Of a stretch of DNA of 64,000 bases, positions 36,201-44,708 are shown one piece after another. The stretch comes from an uncultured Dorea sp. (GTDB lineage Bacteria; Bacillota; Clostridia; Lachnospirales; Lachnospiraceae). The notes under the pieces are model-generated. The model did no database searches. It was not told the DNA's origin and saw nothing but the letters and a program-made list of their open reading frames with translations. The stretch's first letter is position 1; each line of letters starts with the position of its first letter. The stretch spans positions 1 to 64,000 of the forward strand of contig CAMSTW010000008.1 of NCBI GenBank assembly GCA_947063855.1. Direction: 5' to 3'. The position numbers were made by a program, and so were the translations under genes.

Positions 36201-39200
36201 CGAATTGACAGGAAAGTCTTCTGTGTCAAAAGAAGGAAAGATTGTTGCAGCGGATTGCCCGAATCCGGATGATGTCAGGATTAATGTAACTGTGACAGAT
36301 CTGGCTGGAAATGAATATAAGATTCCGGAACAACAGATTAAGTTCGATATCACAGCTCCGGAAATCGTCAGTGTAGAGTTTGACCAGAATCCAGGCGGGC
36401 TTACCCCGGTTGTGGATAATTCCTACAACAATCGTACAATGACGGTCACTTATAAGGAGCATAATTTTAAGGAAGAGTGGGCCTCATTCAAGATCCAGGA
36501 GGACAAAAACGGTGCAGCGGGAGCAGAAAAAACATATACGCTAAAAGAATTAAAGGAAGGTGCGTTAGATGGAGTTTCTGTTGCCGATGCGACAAGCGAA
36601 GGAAATATTCAGAACGATACAGATGTCCATATCTATAAGCTTACATTTGGAGCCAATGATGCTGTTAAGGATAGTGTCTATTCAATCAATGAAATAAGAT
36701 TATCAGACCATGCGCAGGAAGATGCTGTTTATGGAGAAAAGATGGAACCATTTACAGTTGATAACATTAAGCCGCAGGTAACAGTAGCATTAAATGAGAA
36801 GAATGCGGATCCTGTAAATAAAGCTTACTATAAAGAAAATTGTGTTATGACGGTCACTTATAAGGAACACAATTTCTATGAGGATGGCTTGAGCTTTGAT
36901 GTAACCACGGGCAGTGCAGAAGGTTTTGCGGAGAGTCTTTCCATTAATCTGGCACAGTTAAATGCATTAGATGGAATCACGGCAAAAGAAGACAAGAAGC
37001 AATCATCAGGTGACACGCATGTATATGAGATTATCTTCGATGGAGGTACTTCTGGGGATCAGGATTATAAGGTTACGCCTCATATTAAAGATAAGGCGGG
37101 AAATGCGGAAGAGATAACGCCGGATGAGTCATGCTTTACCGTAGATAAGATACGGCCGGAAGTAGAGGTAGAACTGAATTCGGATCAGGCTGTGAATGAG
37201 TTTTACTACAAAGGGGACTGTATCATGACAGTTACCTATACAGACCGTAATTTTTATGAAGAAGGTTTGACCTATGATATAGCCTTGGAGGAAGAAGAGG
37301 CCAAGTCATATACGCCCGCCCAATTAAGGAATAAAGCAGTAGATGGAATTACAATAAAGGATGAGACAGATGAGAATCAGGCAGACAAGGATAATATACA
37401 TAAATATGTAATCACATTTGACGGAGGCAAGAATAAGGATCAGAAGTATACGGTTACTCCGCACATCAAAGACAAGGCAGGCAACACGGAAAAGGAGACG
37501 CCCGCAGAGTCAGCCTTTACGGTAGATAAGACCGCGCCGGTGCTTACAGCACAATATTACTATGATGGAGATACAAAGAAAGTACCGGCAACCACAAACG
37601 AAATAAAGCGATTATACACCAATCAAAAAGTCAAGGCAGTTGTCACGATCAGAGAGAGAAACTTCATGTTTGCCGACGGTTTCTCGGCGGCGTCAGGGCA
37701 GATGCAAGTAAGTTTCAATGAAGGCGGCGAACCCATGTCTTCCAGCGATAATGCCCTGAAGGCAATGACAGGAACGGGATGGAAGAAACTGGCAGACCAG
37801 GATGATACCTGGGAGCAGACCTTTGAGTTCGATGTACCGGAGCGCACGGGAGACAGTGATTTTGATTTTAAGCTTATTTATAAGGATCTTGCAGACAATG
37901 TGGCGATAACGGTGGATCAATCAGGGGAGAAACCAGAAGCAGTAACGGAAGCAAAGACATATTATCTTACGGTAGATAAGGTTGCACCGGAATTAGAGGT
38001 TACGTACTTCGAGGAAGATGACAAGACGCCTCTGACCGATGCGGACATCATGAATCATGGTACGAGGTTATATCAGCAGAAGAAGGTTCATGCCAGATAT
38101 GAGATTACGGAGAGAAACTTCATCCGCGAACCGAATGTCCATGGAACGAGCGTATTTGAAAAAGAACAGATGGCTGTGAAATACGAGTATAGTAACGAGG
38201 TTGGCACTCCGGCGGCATATGACAAGGACGCTGCAGACGCGTTCAAATGGATCTACGAATTTGACAAGCAGACAGCCGGACAGACCTTCCATTTTAATAC
38301 AGAAGCCAACTATACGATTGGAATGACCTACAGGGATCTGGCGGGTAATGAGGTTGTCTATAAAGACCACGCCTTTACCGTAGACTGGACGGCCCCGGCC
38401 GGTGAGATCACCATCCCGGACAGCGAGAAGTCGGCGGGAGGTATCTGGGCCAGCGGAGACGACAAGGAGCACGACGGAATCTTTAGCAGGCTTGTGAATA
38501 TCGTCTATAACTTCTTCACGAAGGGCAGACACACTACAACCATGACAAGCAGCGATGTGACGGCCGGCGTTGAGGGAACCTATTATTATATCGACTCATC
38601 TGCAGCCGGGGATAAAGAGGTGTCGCCGCTTAGTGAAGCCGAGCTTAACCGGATTAACGGCTGGATACCCTACAGCAATGGAATCACCGTAGCGCCGAAT
38701 TCACAGGCTGCGATTTACGAAAAGATCGTAGACCGGTCGGGCAATGTGACCTATGTGAATGCTGCATTTGGTATTATCTCCGATTCGGTGAATCCGACAG
38801 TAACGCTGACGGACGTATCGGCGACGGTAAACGGAATCCATAACAGTGATGCGGTTGTAGAAGTCAGGGTAACAGACCCGCAGGTGAACGGCGTGTATTC
38901 AGGAATCGAGCGTGTAGAATATGCCATCGAGTCCAGGACCAACGTGATCGCATCGGAAACAGGAACCGTGGCAATGACCTACGATAATCTGGCAAGAGAG
39001 CGCGATCAGTCAGGACTGGGACGGATCAGGGTAAACGCGCAGAAGTTCAACAGTAACGATGTAACGGTAAGAGCTACGGCCTATGACAATGCAGGGAATT
39101 CTTATACGACGGACATCCCGCTTAAGATAGACGTCACAGCGCCGGTGGTTGAGAATATTGCATGGGATACAAGCAATGCTTCAAATGGTAAATATTATAA

Positions 39201-40866
39201 TGTAACAAGAACCGCGACCATTACGGTAAGAGAGCGGAATTTCGATCCAAACCAGGTTCGTCTGAATATTACGAATACAGATGGTACAATGCCTCAGATC
39301 AGTGGCTGGAGCGTAGACTCATCAGGAAGCAGTGATAATAATGTAAACAGATGTACAGTAAGCTTTACGTCAGACGGCGATTACAACATGAACGTGAGCT
39401 GTACGGACAAAGCCGGCTGGACATCCAATACTGTAACGGCAGAAGAGTTTACCATCGACAAGACCGTGCCGACGATTAACGTTACATTTGATAACAATAA
39501 TGCGGCTAACGGGAAATATTACAAGGAGTCCCGGACTGCGACGATTACAGTGAACGAACACAACTTCAACGGTTCAGAGGTACAGACCGCCATTACGGCT
39601 AACACGGCGGCGCCGGGGGTAAACGGATGGAGCGGCGGAAGCGACGTGCATTCGGCGACCGTGCCGTTTACGGCAGACGGCAACTATTCCTTTACGGTGA
39701 ACTATACAGACCTTGCAGGGAATCCGGCCCAGGTTTATAACGTGGAGGAATTCGTGGTAGACCAGACCAAGCCGGAGATAGAGATCTTTGATATCGTGGA
39801 CAAGTCGGCTAACAACGGAGAAGTGGCGCCGGGAGTAAGGTACAGTGATACGAACTACGATGTCAGCGGGGTAAGCATCACCTACAAAGGTGCGCAGCAT
39901 GACGAAAAGGCTGTGGACGGGGCGAGAAGCAATATCCCCAACGGTGAGAGCATCAAGATGGCAGATTTCGAGCATACGGCGAAGGAAGACGACATCTACA
40001 CGATGAGGGCGAAGGTGACAGACCTTGCCGGAAACTTTGACGAGAAGGAGGTAACCTTCTCAGTCAACCGATTCGGTTCGAACTTCCGGTTTGTTGACGA
40101 TACGACGGAGAAGTTCATAGACGATTATTACAACAACGAGGAGAAGACGCTGACGATCGAAGAGATCAATGTAGATACGCTGACGCACAGAGGAATCACC
40201 AACAGCCATGACGGCGATATCGCAGACCTTGAAGAGGGAACGGATTATACGGTCAGGGAAAGCGGAGGAGAGGTTTCATGGAAGAGTTATGAGTACACCA
40301 TCAAGAAGGAGAACTTCGAACAGGAGGGACTGTACAATATTACGATTGATTCCGTGGACCGTGCCACGAATGAAGCGACCAATAAGATCAAGAACGTGGA
40401 TATCGAATTTATCATTGACAAGACCGCGCCCACCGTTGTCATCACAGGAATCGAGAACGAAGGGCAGTACCGGACGAATGAGCGTGATATCACAATCGCC
40501 GCCGCAGACAATGCGGCCATGAAGCAGGTAGAGGTCTATGTAGATGACAATGTGGAAGAATTTGACGCGAAGACCATCAAAGAGCAGAAGGGCGAGCTGC
40601 CCTATACGCTGACAAGCTCCTCTGACTGGCAGGAAATCAAGGCGGTCGCCGTAGATATGGCCGGCAATATTACGGATACTTCGAACCCGGAGGGCACCGG
40701 GAAAGAAGAGTGGGTGAGTGTTCTGATTACCTCCAATGTGTTTGTACAGTTCTACCGGAATACACCGCTGGTAATCGGTACGATCGCCGTGTTGGTTGTT
40801 CTGGCCGGAGGTATCATCCTGGTTCTTGCGAAAAAACGCAGGAAGGATGAAGAGACAACAGGATAA
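33280..40866 (+). CDS. 2528-residue cell-surface protein with many Ig-like repeats
   Basis: Signal peptide (RICAAVLVLALVLTGVLP, cleavage near LAADV). A carboxypeptidase-regulatory-like beta domain (about 38-115), a BIG2-like domain (about 120-205; NPDVISVSNEGIVTAKQHG), MBG-like segments to about 700, then a long series of Ig-like repeats (about 730-2470) each marked by a FTVDK..P start and a [RT]AT[IV]TVRERNF-type strand. One membrane helix near the C-terminus (LVIGTIAVLVVLAGGIILVL) and a basic cytosolic tail ending KDEETTG; no LPxTG motif. Role likely adhesion or a long extracellular structure associated with the secretion system. It is not EsaA, which has a different membrane topology. Confidence 0.9.
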   Translation: MDKRRNLKERICAAVLVLALVLTGVLPDVGTLVLAADVQIPEAVFSVYEKYTDENGQLHELPIKGATIIVAGAEGVMTEADGSCSVENVDVGTLCTVSRSGYKAKTIEIREATNKVELEMESMKLSCGSQLEMKRYENLTANNLVKNEIIDANALSYEWISDNPDVISVSNEGIVTAKQHGSANVTIKRGNKAEAVRVTAKEAVPFDFSINPESGTDQTQVAITVGALPSNATGQVSVYKGTNTTTAIKVADRAGETFTWTETVSEQLQGTVVFVAEYKAGTDDVYLDTRKELAGNYLKSVALSINPSANAGKYTYGTDTSITIANLFTVTGAGSGQTIHYKSENEDVAKVNEDGATLSITGAGTAVISAYVEEGHGYTASSAEYTLTIDAKDVGELSLDKFQWEALDGEGRLTDSKVYNGEKSIRVRGTLEADSSNGLVGTDVITVYTDAELEGADVKSYDGFVLKKDAIIDAGQNTKYTFTIANANAVPGEDKKFQLSADTAKSGFKDGGVFEITKRAVYVQAQKKADIQRIQYGDDLQSAVAANYEIGLVDGTGKADSTAEQGILEKDKSTIDLSKFAEPRLKTTDDSGNQIVFYVGAYPAYVFPAKKDAAADPSNYTIIADGTNGNYCADLEISQEIAGDDEIAERIEAVYENVYEKDGVKWVNGSSSITFSSKDNKYDEVVVKTDENEAGRNVLEFITFEEGKISEVSAKIYLKNTNDDDTRTTASENSVEDNSLPYTIKVDKVCPTVEFNTLKRWETDLAFRVFRNSKVFFNESVTIFDGNEDKTKEDSGIASEEYAILTYEKAEDISDYDTFVKKLKDAENITWETILNKTIPVISEKAEKNKYYLVVVKAKDNVGNTTYAASNGLIYEQTSPSATLTWKDINKKYTEGVAVYGGDAEYEIKISDLEDMNALEAGKANVFSGIERIDVRVTTGGMSVQGKIDAEGKIVNSTFIEGMASTDADIYTYDELTGKSSVSKEGKIVAADCPNPDDVRINVTVTDLAGNEYKIPEQQIKFDITAPEIVSVEFDQNPGGLTPVVDNSYNNRTMTVTYKEHNFKEEWASFKIQEDKNGAAGAEKTYTLKELKEGALDGVSVADATSEGNIQNDTDVHIYKLTFGANDAVKDSVYSINEIRLSDHAQEDAVYGEKMEPFTVDNIKPQVTVALNEKNADPVNKAYYKENCVMTVTYKEHNFYEDGLSFDVTTGSAEGFAESLSINLAQLNALDGITAKEDKKQSSGDTHVYEIIFDGGTSGDQDYKVTPHIKDKAGNAEEITPDESCFTVDKIRPEVEVELNSDQAVNEFYYKGDCIMTVTYTDRNFYEEGLTYDIALEEEEAKSYTPAQLRNKAVDGITIKDETDENQADKDNIHKYVITFDGGKNKDQKYTVTPHIKDKAGNTEKETPAESAFTVDKTAPVLTAQYYYDGDTKKVPATTNEIKRLYTNQKVKAVVTIRERNFMFADGFSAASGQMQVSFNEGGEPMSSSDNALKAMTGTGWKKLADQDDTWEQTFEFDVPERTGDSDFDFKLIYKDLADNVAITVDQSGEKPEAVTEAKTYYLTVDKVAPELEVTYFEEDDKTPLTDADIMNHGTRLYQQKKVHARYEITERNFIREPNVHGTSVFEKEQMAVKYEYSNEVGTPAAYDKDAADAFKWIYEFDKQTAGQTFHFNTEANYTIGMTYRDLAGNEVVYKDHAFTVDWTAPAGEITIPDSEKSAGGIWASGDDKEHDGIFSRLVNIVYNFFTKGRHTTTMTSSDVTAGVEGTYYYIDSSAAGDKEVSPLSEAELNRINGWIPYSNGITVAPNSQAAIYEKIVDRSGNVTYVNAAFGIISDSVNPTVTLTDVSATVNGIHNSDAVVEVRVTDPQVNGVYSGIERVEYAIESRTNVIASETGTVAMTYDNLARERDQSGLGRIRVNAQKFNSNDVTVRATAYDNAGNSYTTDIPLKIDVTAPVVENIAWDTSNASNGKYYNVTRTATITVRERNFDPNQVRLNITNTDGTMPQISGWSVDSSGSSDNNVNRCTVSFTSDGDYNMNVSCTDKAGWTSNTVTAEEFTIDKTVPTINVTFDNNNAANGKYYKESRTATITVNEHNFNGSEVQTAITANTAAPGVNGWSGGSDVHSATVPFTADGNYSFTVNYTDLAGNPAQVYNVEEFVVDQTKPEIEIFDIVDKSANNGEVAPGVRYSDTNYDVSGVSITYKGAQHDEKAVDGARSNIPNGESIKMADFEHTAKEDDIYTMRAKVTDLAGNFDEKEVTFSVNRFGSNFRFVDDTTEKFIDDYYNNEEKTLTIEEINVDTLTHRGITNSHDGDIADLEEGTDYTVRESGGEVSWKSYEYTIKKENFEQEGLYNITIDSVDRATNEATNKIKNVDIEFIIDKTAPTVVITGIENEGQYRTNERDITIAAADNAAMKQVEVYVDDNVEEFDAKTIKEQKGELPYTLTSSSDWQEIKAVAVDMAGNITDTSNPEGTGKEEWVSVLITSNVFVQFYRNTPLVIGTIAVLVVLAGGIILVLAKKRRKDEETTG

Positions 40867-41024
40867 AAGGCCGGAGGAATGAAGCAGCGGTGCGAAAGAG
40901 ACAGCGGGAGAATGCTCATATACGGGAAAGAAACAAGGAATGAAGCAGCGTTGGGATATGCGGCAGAAAAACAGTGCGCCGTTGGTGCGGCAGCAGAAAA
41001 AACAGATACGCAGACTTAGAAGTG

Positions 41025-41059
41025 GGCTGCCTGAACGCTTGAGTCAGGCAGCCTGTTTC
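41025..41059 (+). terminator. terminator after the Ig-repeat protein gene
   Basis: Perfect 10-bp stem GGCTGCCTGA (41025-41034) / TCAGGCAGCC (41044-41053) and a short T-rich tail. Upstream, 40867-41024 carries two copies of GGAATGAAGCAGCG and no convincing gene. Confidence 0.7.
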
Positions 41060-41101
41060 TAAATCGGACGGGCGCAATCTGTCTAAGCAGAGGTGAGAAA
41101 C

Positions 41102-43006
41102 ATGATTGAGAGAGGAACGGTCTTAAGCGGCATATACCGTATCGACAGAGAGATTGGGCAGGGCGGTACAGGAGTGATCTATCTGGCAGAGCATCTGAGA
41201 CTGCATAAGAGGGTGGTTGTGAAGAAGATCAAGGATCATTTTGTCGGGCAGGTAAATGGCCGGGCGGAGGTGGATATCCTGAAGAACCTGCGGCATTTCT
41301 GCCTTCCGCAGGTATATGATTTCCTGATGATCGGTAACAGCGTCTACACAGTCATGGACTTTATAGAGGGCAGAGACCTCCAGTATTATCTTGACCGGAA
41401 CTACAATTTCCCGGAGGAGACGGTCAGAAAATGGCTTCTGCAGCTTGCGGGAGTGCTGGAATATCTTCATACCCGGCAGCCGCCGATCCTTCACAGCGAT
41501 ATTAAGCCTGCGAATATCATGATCACGAATACGGAGGATGTATGTCTGATAGACTTTAATATTTCTCTGGACGGGGAGACGACCAAGGATATACAGGGGA
41601 TCAGTCCGTGGTATGCGGCCCCGGAACAGTACGAGCGGGCCCAGCATGTGATGCAGGGGCAGAAAGACAAGATTGTTCTGGATGGAAGGATGGATATCTA
41701 CAGCCTTGGAGCGACGTTCTACCGGGTGATGACCGGATATCTGCCGTCGCCGACAGAGGATCAGAGCGCGGCGTTTGAATATATGGATATTCCTTATAGC
41801 GGAGGATTGAAGGCGGTTGTATCCCGGATGCTTAAGTGTACGCCGTCCCGGAGATTTGCCTCGGCAGGGAAGCTTCGGGAGGCTCTTGAGGATATAAGTA
41901 AGATGGATCCGGTTTATCGAAGACTTGGATACATACAGATGGGAATAGTATTCGGATGGCTTCTGTGCGTGGCGGCCGGGATTCTTAGCATCTATTACGG
42001 GAGCTGGAAGAATACGGTAGAAAAGTGGCAGCAGGCTTACCAGAAGCTTTATCAGGCCGTGCAGCGTGAGGATGAGAATGCAATCCTTTCGGAGGGGACA
42101 GAACTCCTGAACAGCCTTACGTACCGTGGATATCTGGATAAAAACGAGGAAAAAAAGGCGGAAGTCCTGAACATATTAGGAGAGAGCTGTTTCAGGCAGG
42201 AGAGGTATAAGGAAGCGGCTGTGTTCTACGAGGAGGCATGGGAGCTTGAGGAGGAAGAAAGCAGATATTGTGAGAATTATGTGATTGCGCTGATCCGGGA
42301 CGGCCGGATGGAGAGAGCGGAACAGATCGTAGGATCCCGGGAAGGGGAACGGGTACTCTCACAGGAGAAGCAGGAGCTGATTGCGCTGGAGCTTGCATGG
42401 ATGTCGGGGGAGACCGAAGATGCGCTGGAACAGCTTGGGCGGCTGTCAAAAGGGGCGGCGTACACGGACGATGCCGCCGCTGCCGCAGACGCATATCTTT
42501 TGCTTGCGGATATCTTCACGGAGAACGGGGAGTACGCCGATGCGGTCGCAGTTCTGGAGGATGCGCTGCAGGTAAGCGGCGAAAAAGATGTGCGCAGACA
42601 GCTTGGCGAGACCGCATATCTTGCGTCACAGAACAGTGAACGGGAAGTGAATCGTAATTCCTATCTTGATAAGGCGTTAAAGAATTATGAGATATTAAAC
42701 CAGAGCAGTCATCCAAGTTATGAGGACGGGCTGAATCTTGCGTTAGTGGAGCGTGCGATGGGGAAATATGAGAGCAGTAATGCGACTCTTTCAGATATGC
42801 TGACCGCATATCCGGAAGAATACGTCCTTCCGATGTGGATGTGCTATAACTATCTGGATCTGGCGAAGGAGAGGGGAAGCTGGCAGAGCGTCAGGGATGA
42901 CTTGAGGTTCCGGTATCAGGACTGTAAGCACATCTATGACTCGGGTACAAAAGAGGATGCGGATATGGAGCGGCTGAAAGAAGTCATGGAACATATGGAG
43001 GAATGA
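41102..43006 (+). CDS. second transmembrane Ser/Thr kinase-like protein with TPR ectodomain
   Basis: 634 residues from ATG 41102 with AGAGGTGAG upstream. Kinase fold about 10-260: glycine loop IGQGGTG, Lys pair VVVKKIK, catalytic loop LHSDIKPANIM (HSD with Asp133 instead of HRD), and DFN (Asp151-Asn153) where DFG is usual, then WYAAPEQYE. The activation segment contains GETTKD. A membrane helix (about 280-300) precedes a long ectodomain with TPR-like helices (YKEAAVFYEEAWELEEEES, EYADAVAVLEDALQ). Activity is plausible, since both Asp residues remain, but the sites are atypical. Its plan (kinase fold, one TM, helical ectodomain) matches EssB/YukC of type VII systems. Confidence 0.9.
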   Translation: MIERGTVLSGIYRIDREIGQGGTGVIYLAEHLRLHKRVVVKKIKDHFVGQVNGRAEVDILKNLRHFCLPQVYDFLMIGNSVYTVMDFIEGRDLQYYLDRNYNFPEETVRKWLLQLAGVLEYLHTRQPPILHSDIKPANIMITNTEDVCLIDFNISLDGETTKDIQGISPWYAAPEQYERAQHVMQGQKDKIVLDGRMDIYSLGATFYRVMTGYLPSPTEDQSAAFEYMDIPYSGGLKAVVSRMLKCTPSRRFASAGKLREALEDISKMDPVYRRLGYIQMGIVFGWLLCVAAGILSIYYGSWKNTVEKWQQAYQKLYQAVQREDENAILSEGTELLNSLTYRGYLDKNEEKKAEVLNILGESCFRQERYKEAAVFYEEAWELEEEESRYCENYVIALIRDGRMERAEQIVGSREGERVLSQEKQELIALELAWMSGETEDALEQLGRLSKGAAYTDDAAAAADAYLLLADIFTENGEYADAVAVLEDALQVSGEKDVRRQLGETAYLASQNSEREVNRNSYLDKALKNYEILNQSSHPSYEDGLNLALVERAMGKYESSNATLSDMLTAYPEEYVLPMWMCYNYLDLAKERGSWQSVRDDLRFRYQDCKHIYDSGTKEDADMERLKEVMEHMEE

Positions 43007-43009
43007 TGC

Positions 43010-43144
43010 ATGAGTGGAATTGCGATGGTTATTACCGGCGGGATGGTACTGATTCTGTCTACAGTCTTAATGGGAACGGCACAGTGGTGGATATGTGTGA
43101 GGAAACGCAGGATCCGTGAGCAGGTATATCATATTTACCAGTAA
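43010..43144 (+). CDS. 44-residue single-pass membrane protein
   Basis: A short but credible gene: ATG at 43010 with GGAGGA eight bases upstream, directly after the kinase stop. It encodes an N-terminal hydrophobic helix (IAMVITGGMVLILSTVLMGT), WW at the membrane edge, then a basic tail (VRKRRIREQVYHIYQ). It could be a small membrane subunit of the secretion machine, comparable in size only to parts of EssA. No family recognised. Confidence 0.65.
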   Translation: MSGIAMVITGGMVLILSTVLMGTAQWWICVRKRRIREQVYHIYQ

Positions 43145-43211
43145 GAAGCTGTTGGGCGGTCAATGAGATTTCGAAAGTATATGAATGAGAGTAAGGAGGA
43201 GAAAGGGTAAT

Positions 43212-44642
43212 ATGTATGATCAAAATCCAGTGATAAGAACAGTAAAAACAATGCTGACGTCACCGTTGTTCCTGGTTGGGGCAATCAGTTATTCGGTGTA
43301 CGGATTATTTGAACTTATGAGCGGTATGCTGGGAGGATCAGATCTTGTCCGTATGCTGAACAGGCTGATGACAGTGAGCGGAGGTTATGATATAGGCTAT
43401 GATTATATCAGTCCATATATAAATGCAGTAAGCGGTATCCGTGTAGTGTCGGCGCTGATCGGTGCGATCCCGGTTATTCTGATTGCGGTAGGAATGTGGA
43501 TGCTCTTTGCAGCTGCGAAGAGTAATACTCAGCAGGGAATGAATGTTACCGGACTTACAATGATTCGGATTGTTGCAATCGTCCAGTTAGTATTTACATG
43601 TCTGGGCGTGGTGCTGGCAGAGCTTCTGTGTATTTTCGTCATGATTGGCGCAAATGCGGCAATGAGTTATATAGATGTGGGATTTTCTGCCGGGCCGGTT
43701 ATTGCAGGGATTATGATTGGGCTTGTGGCAAGCTCGGCCCTCGGAATCTTCTATTATGTCAAATTGATCAGACTGATCAAAAGTATGAAGAATGTGATGA
43801 CGAGCGGCGTACCGGACAGCGGGGTGTCCTTATATGTGGAAATCTTCTGTTACGCGGCCGGAGGAATCGCGGGGATATCCTGCCTGTCATCATTGGCAGG
43901 AATGTCCGTATATGGATTTCTGGCAAATGCAGGACTTGCAGCGGCAAATATTACATTTGCTATATTCCTGAGGAAATACCGCGGGAATATGCAGATGCTG
44001 GTCATGAATGGAGGCCAGACGGGGAATATGCCGGGGCAGCCGGAAGATAGTTTATACCGGCAGGCTGACCGGATGGGTAATCAGCCGCAGTATCAGCAGC
44101 CTTCCGCTTTGCAGCAACAGTCATATCAACAGCAGCCGGGGCAAATGCAGGAAGGGTATCTCTGCCAGCAGCCTCAGCAAGGAATGCAGCAGCCTCAGCA
44201 GGGAATGCAGCAGCAGTTTCAGCAGGGAGTACGGCAGCCGTATCAGAATCAGCAGTCTTACGGACAGGAAAGTGAGACTACGGTATTGCCTTATTATAAT
44301 GAAACCTCTGTATTGAGCGGCCAGCTTGTGAATAACGGGCAGACGCAGCTGGTCCGCCTGACACGTCGGCGGACGGGGGAAACGCTCTGTATCAGCAAGC
44401 CCTCTTTCTGGATCGGGAAGGATCCTGCCTCCGTAGATTACTGCATTACGGACAACACGGCTGTAAGCCGGAGGCATGCACTGGTGACAATCCAAAACGG
44501 CAATTGCTATATACGGGATAACAGGTCTACGAATAAAGTCTTTGTAAACGGGCAGATGATTCAGCCTGAGGTAGATACGTTATTAGTTGATGGCGACAGA
44601 GTGGGGATGGGCGACGAGGAATTTGTAGTCAGCATCAGTTGA
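43212..44642 (+). CDS. polytopic membrane protein with Gln-rich linker and C-terminal FHA domain
   Basis: 476 residues from ATG 43212. About six hydrophobic segments occupy residues 14-250 (for example VVSALIGAIPVILIAVGMWM). A Gln/Pro/Tyr-rich linker follows (about 270-350) with PQQGMQQ repeats, then ESETTVLPYYNETSVLSG, two ETxxL motifs close to the FHA domain (about 375-475; SFWIGKDPAS, TAVSRRHALV, STNKVFVNG). The membrane part is unfamiliar. The layout mirrors GarA-like regulation, where an ETT motif before an FHA domain is phosphorylated and then binds its own FHA domain; here that is inferred. Confidence 0.87.
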   Translation: MYDQNPVIRTVKTMLTSPLFLVGAISYSVYGLFELMSGMLGGSDLVRMLNRLMTVSGGYDIGYDYISPYINAVSGIRVVSALIGAIPVILIAVGMWMLFAAAKSNTQQGMNVTGLTMIRIVAIVQLVFTCLGVVLAELLCIFVMIGANAAMSYIDVGFSAGPVIAGIMIGLVASSALGIFYYVKLIRLIKSMKNVMTSGVPDSGVSLYVEIFCYAAGGIAGISCLSSLAGMSVYGFLANAGLAAANITFAIFLRKYRGNMQMLVMNGGQTGNMPGQPEDSLYRQADRMGNQPQYQQPSALQQQSYQQQPGQMQEGYLCQQPQQGMQQPQQGMQQQFQQGVRQPYQNQQSYGQESETTVLPYYNETSVLSGQLVNNGQTQLVRLTRRRTGETLCISKPSFWIGKDPASVDYCITDNTAVSRRHALVTIQNGNCYIRDNRSTNKVFVNGQMIQPEVDTLLVDGDRVGMGDEEFVVSIS

Positions 44643-44645
44643 AGG

Positions 44646-44690
44646 TTCTGGTAAGGAACTATCGGTAAGTTATTTCACGACAGTTCCTAA
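44646..44690 (+). promoter_or_regulatory. intercistronic hairpin
   Basis: AGGAACT near 44653-44659 pairs with AGTTCCT near 44684-44690, extended by TCG/CGA, with no T run. Probably an mRNA processing or partial termination site inside the operon. Confidence 0.4.
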
Positions 44691-44708
44691 GCAAGAGAGG
44701 GAGATGTT

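Noticed and set aside
40879-41019. 47-codon frame after the giant surface protein gene
   Set aside because: The ribosome site is too close to the ATG, the composition is low complexity and it contains a noncoding direct repeat; not supported as a gene.
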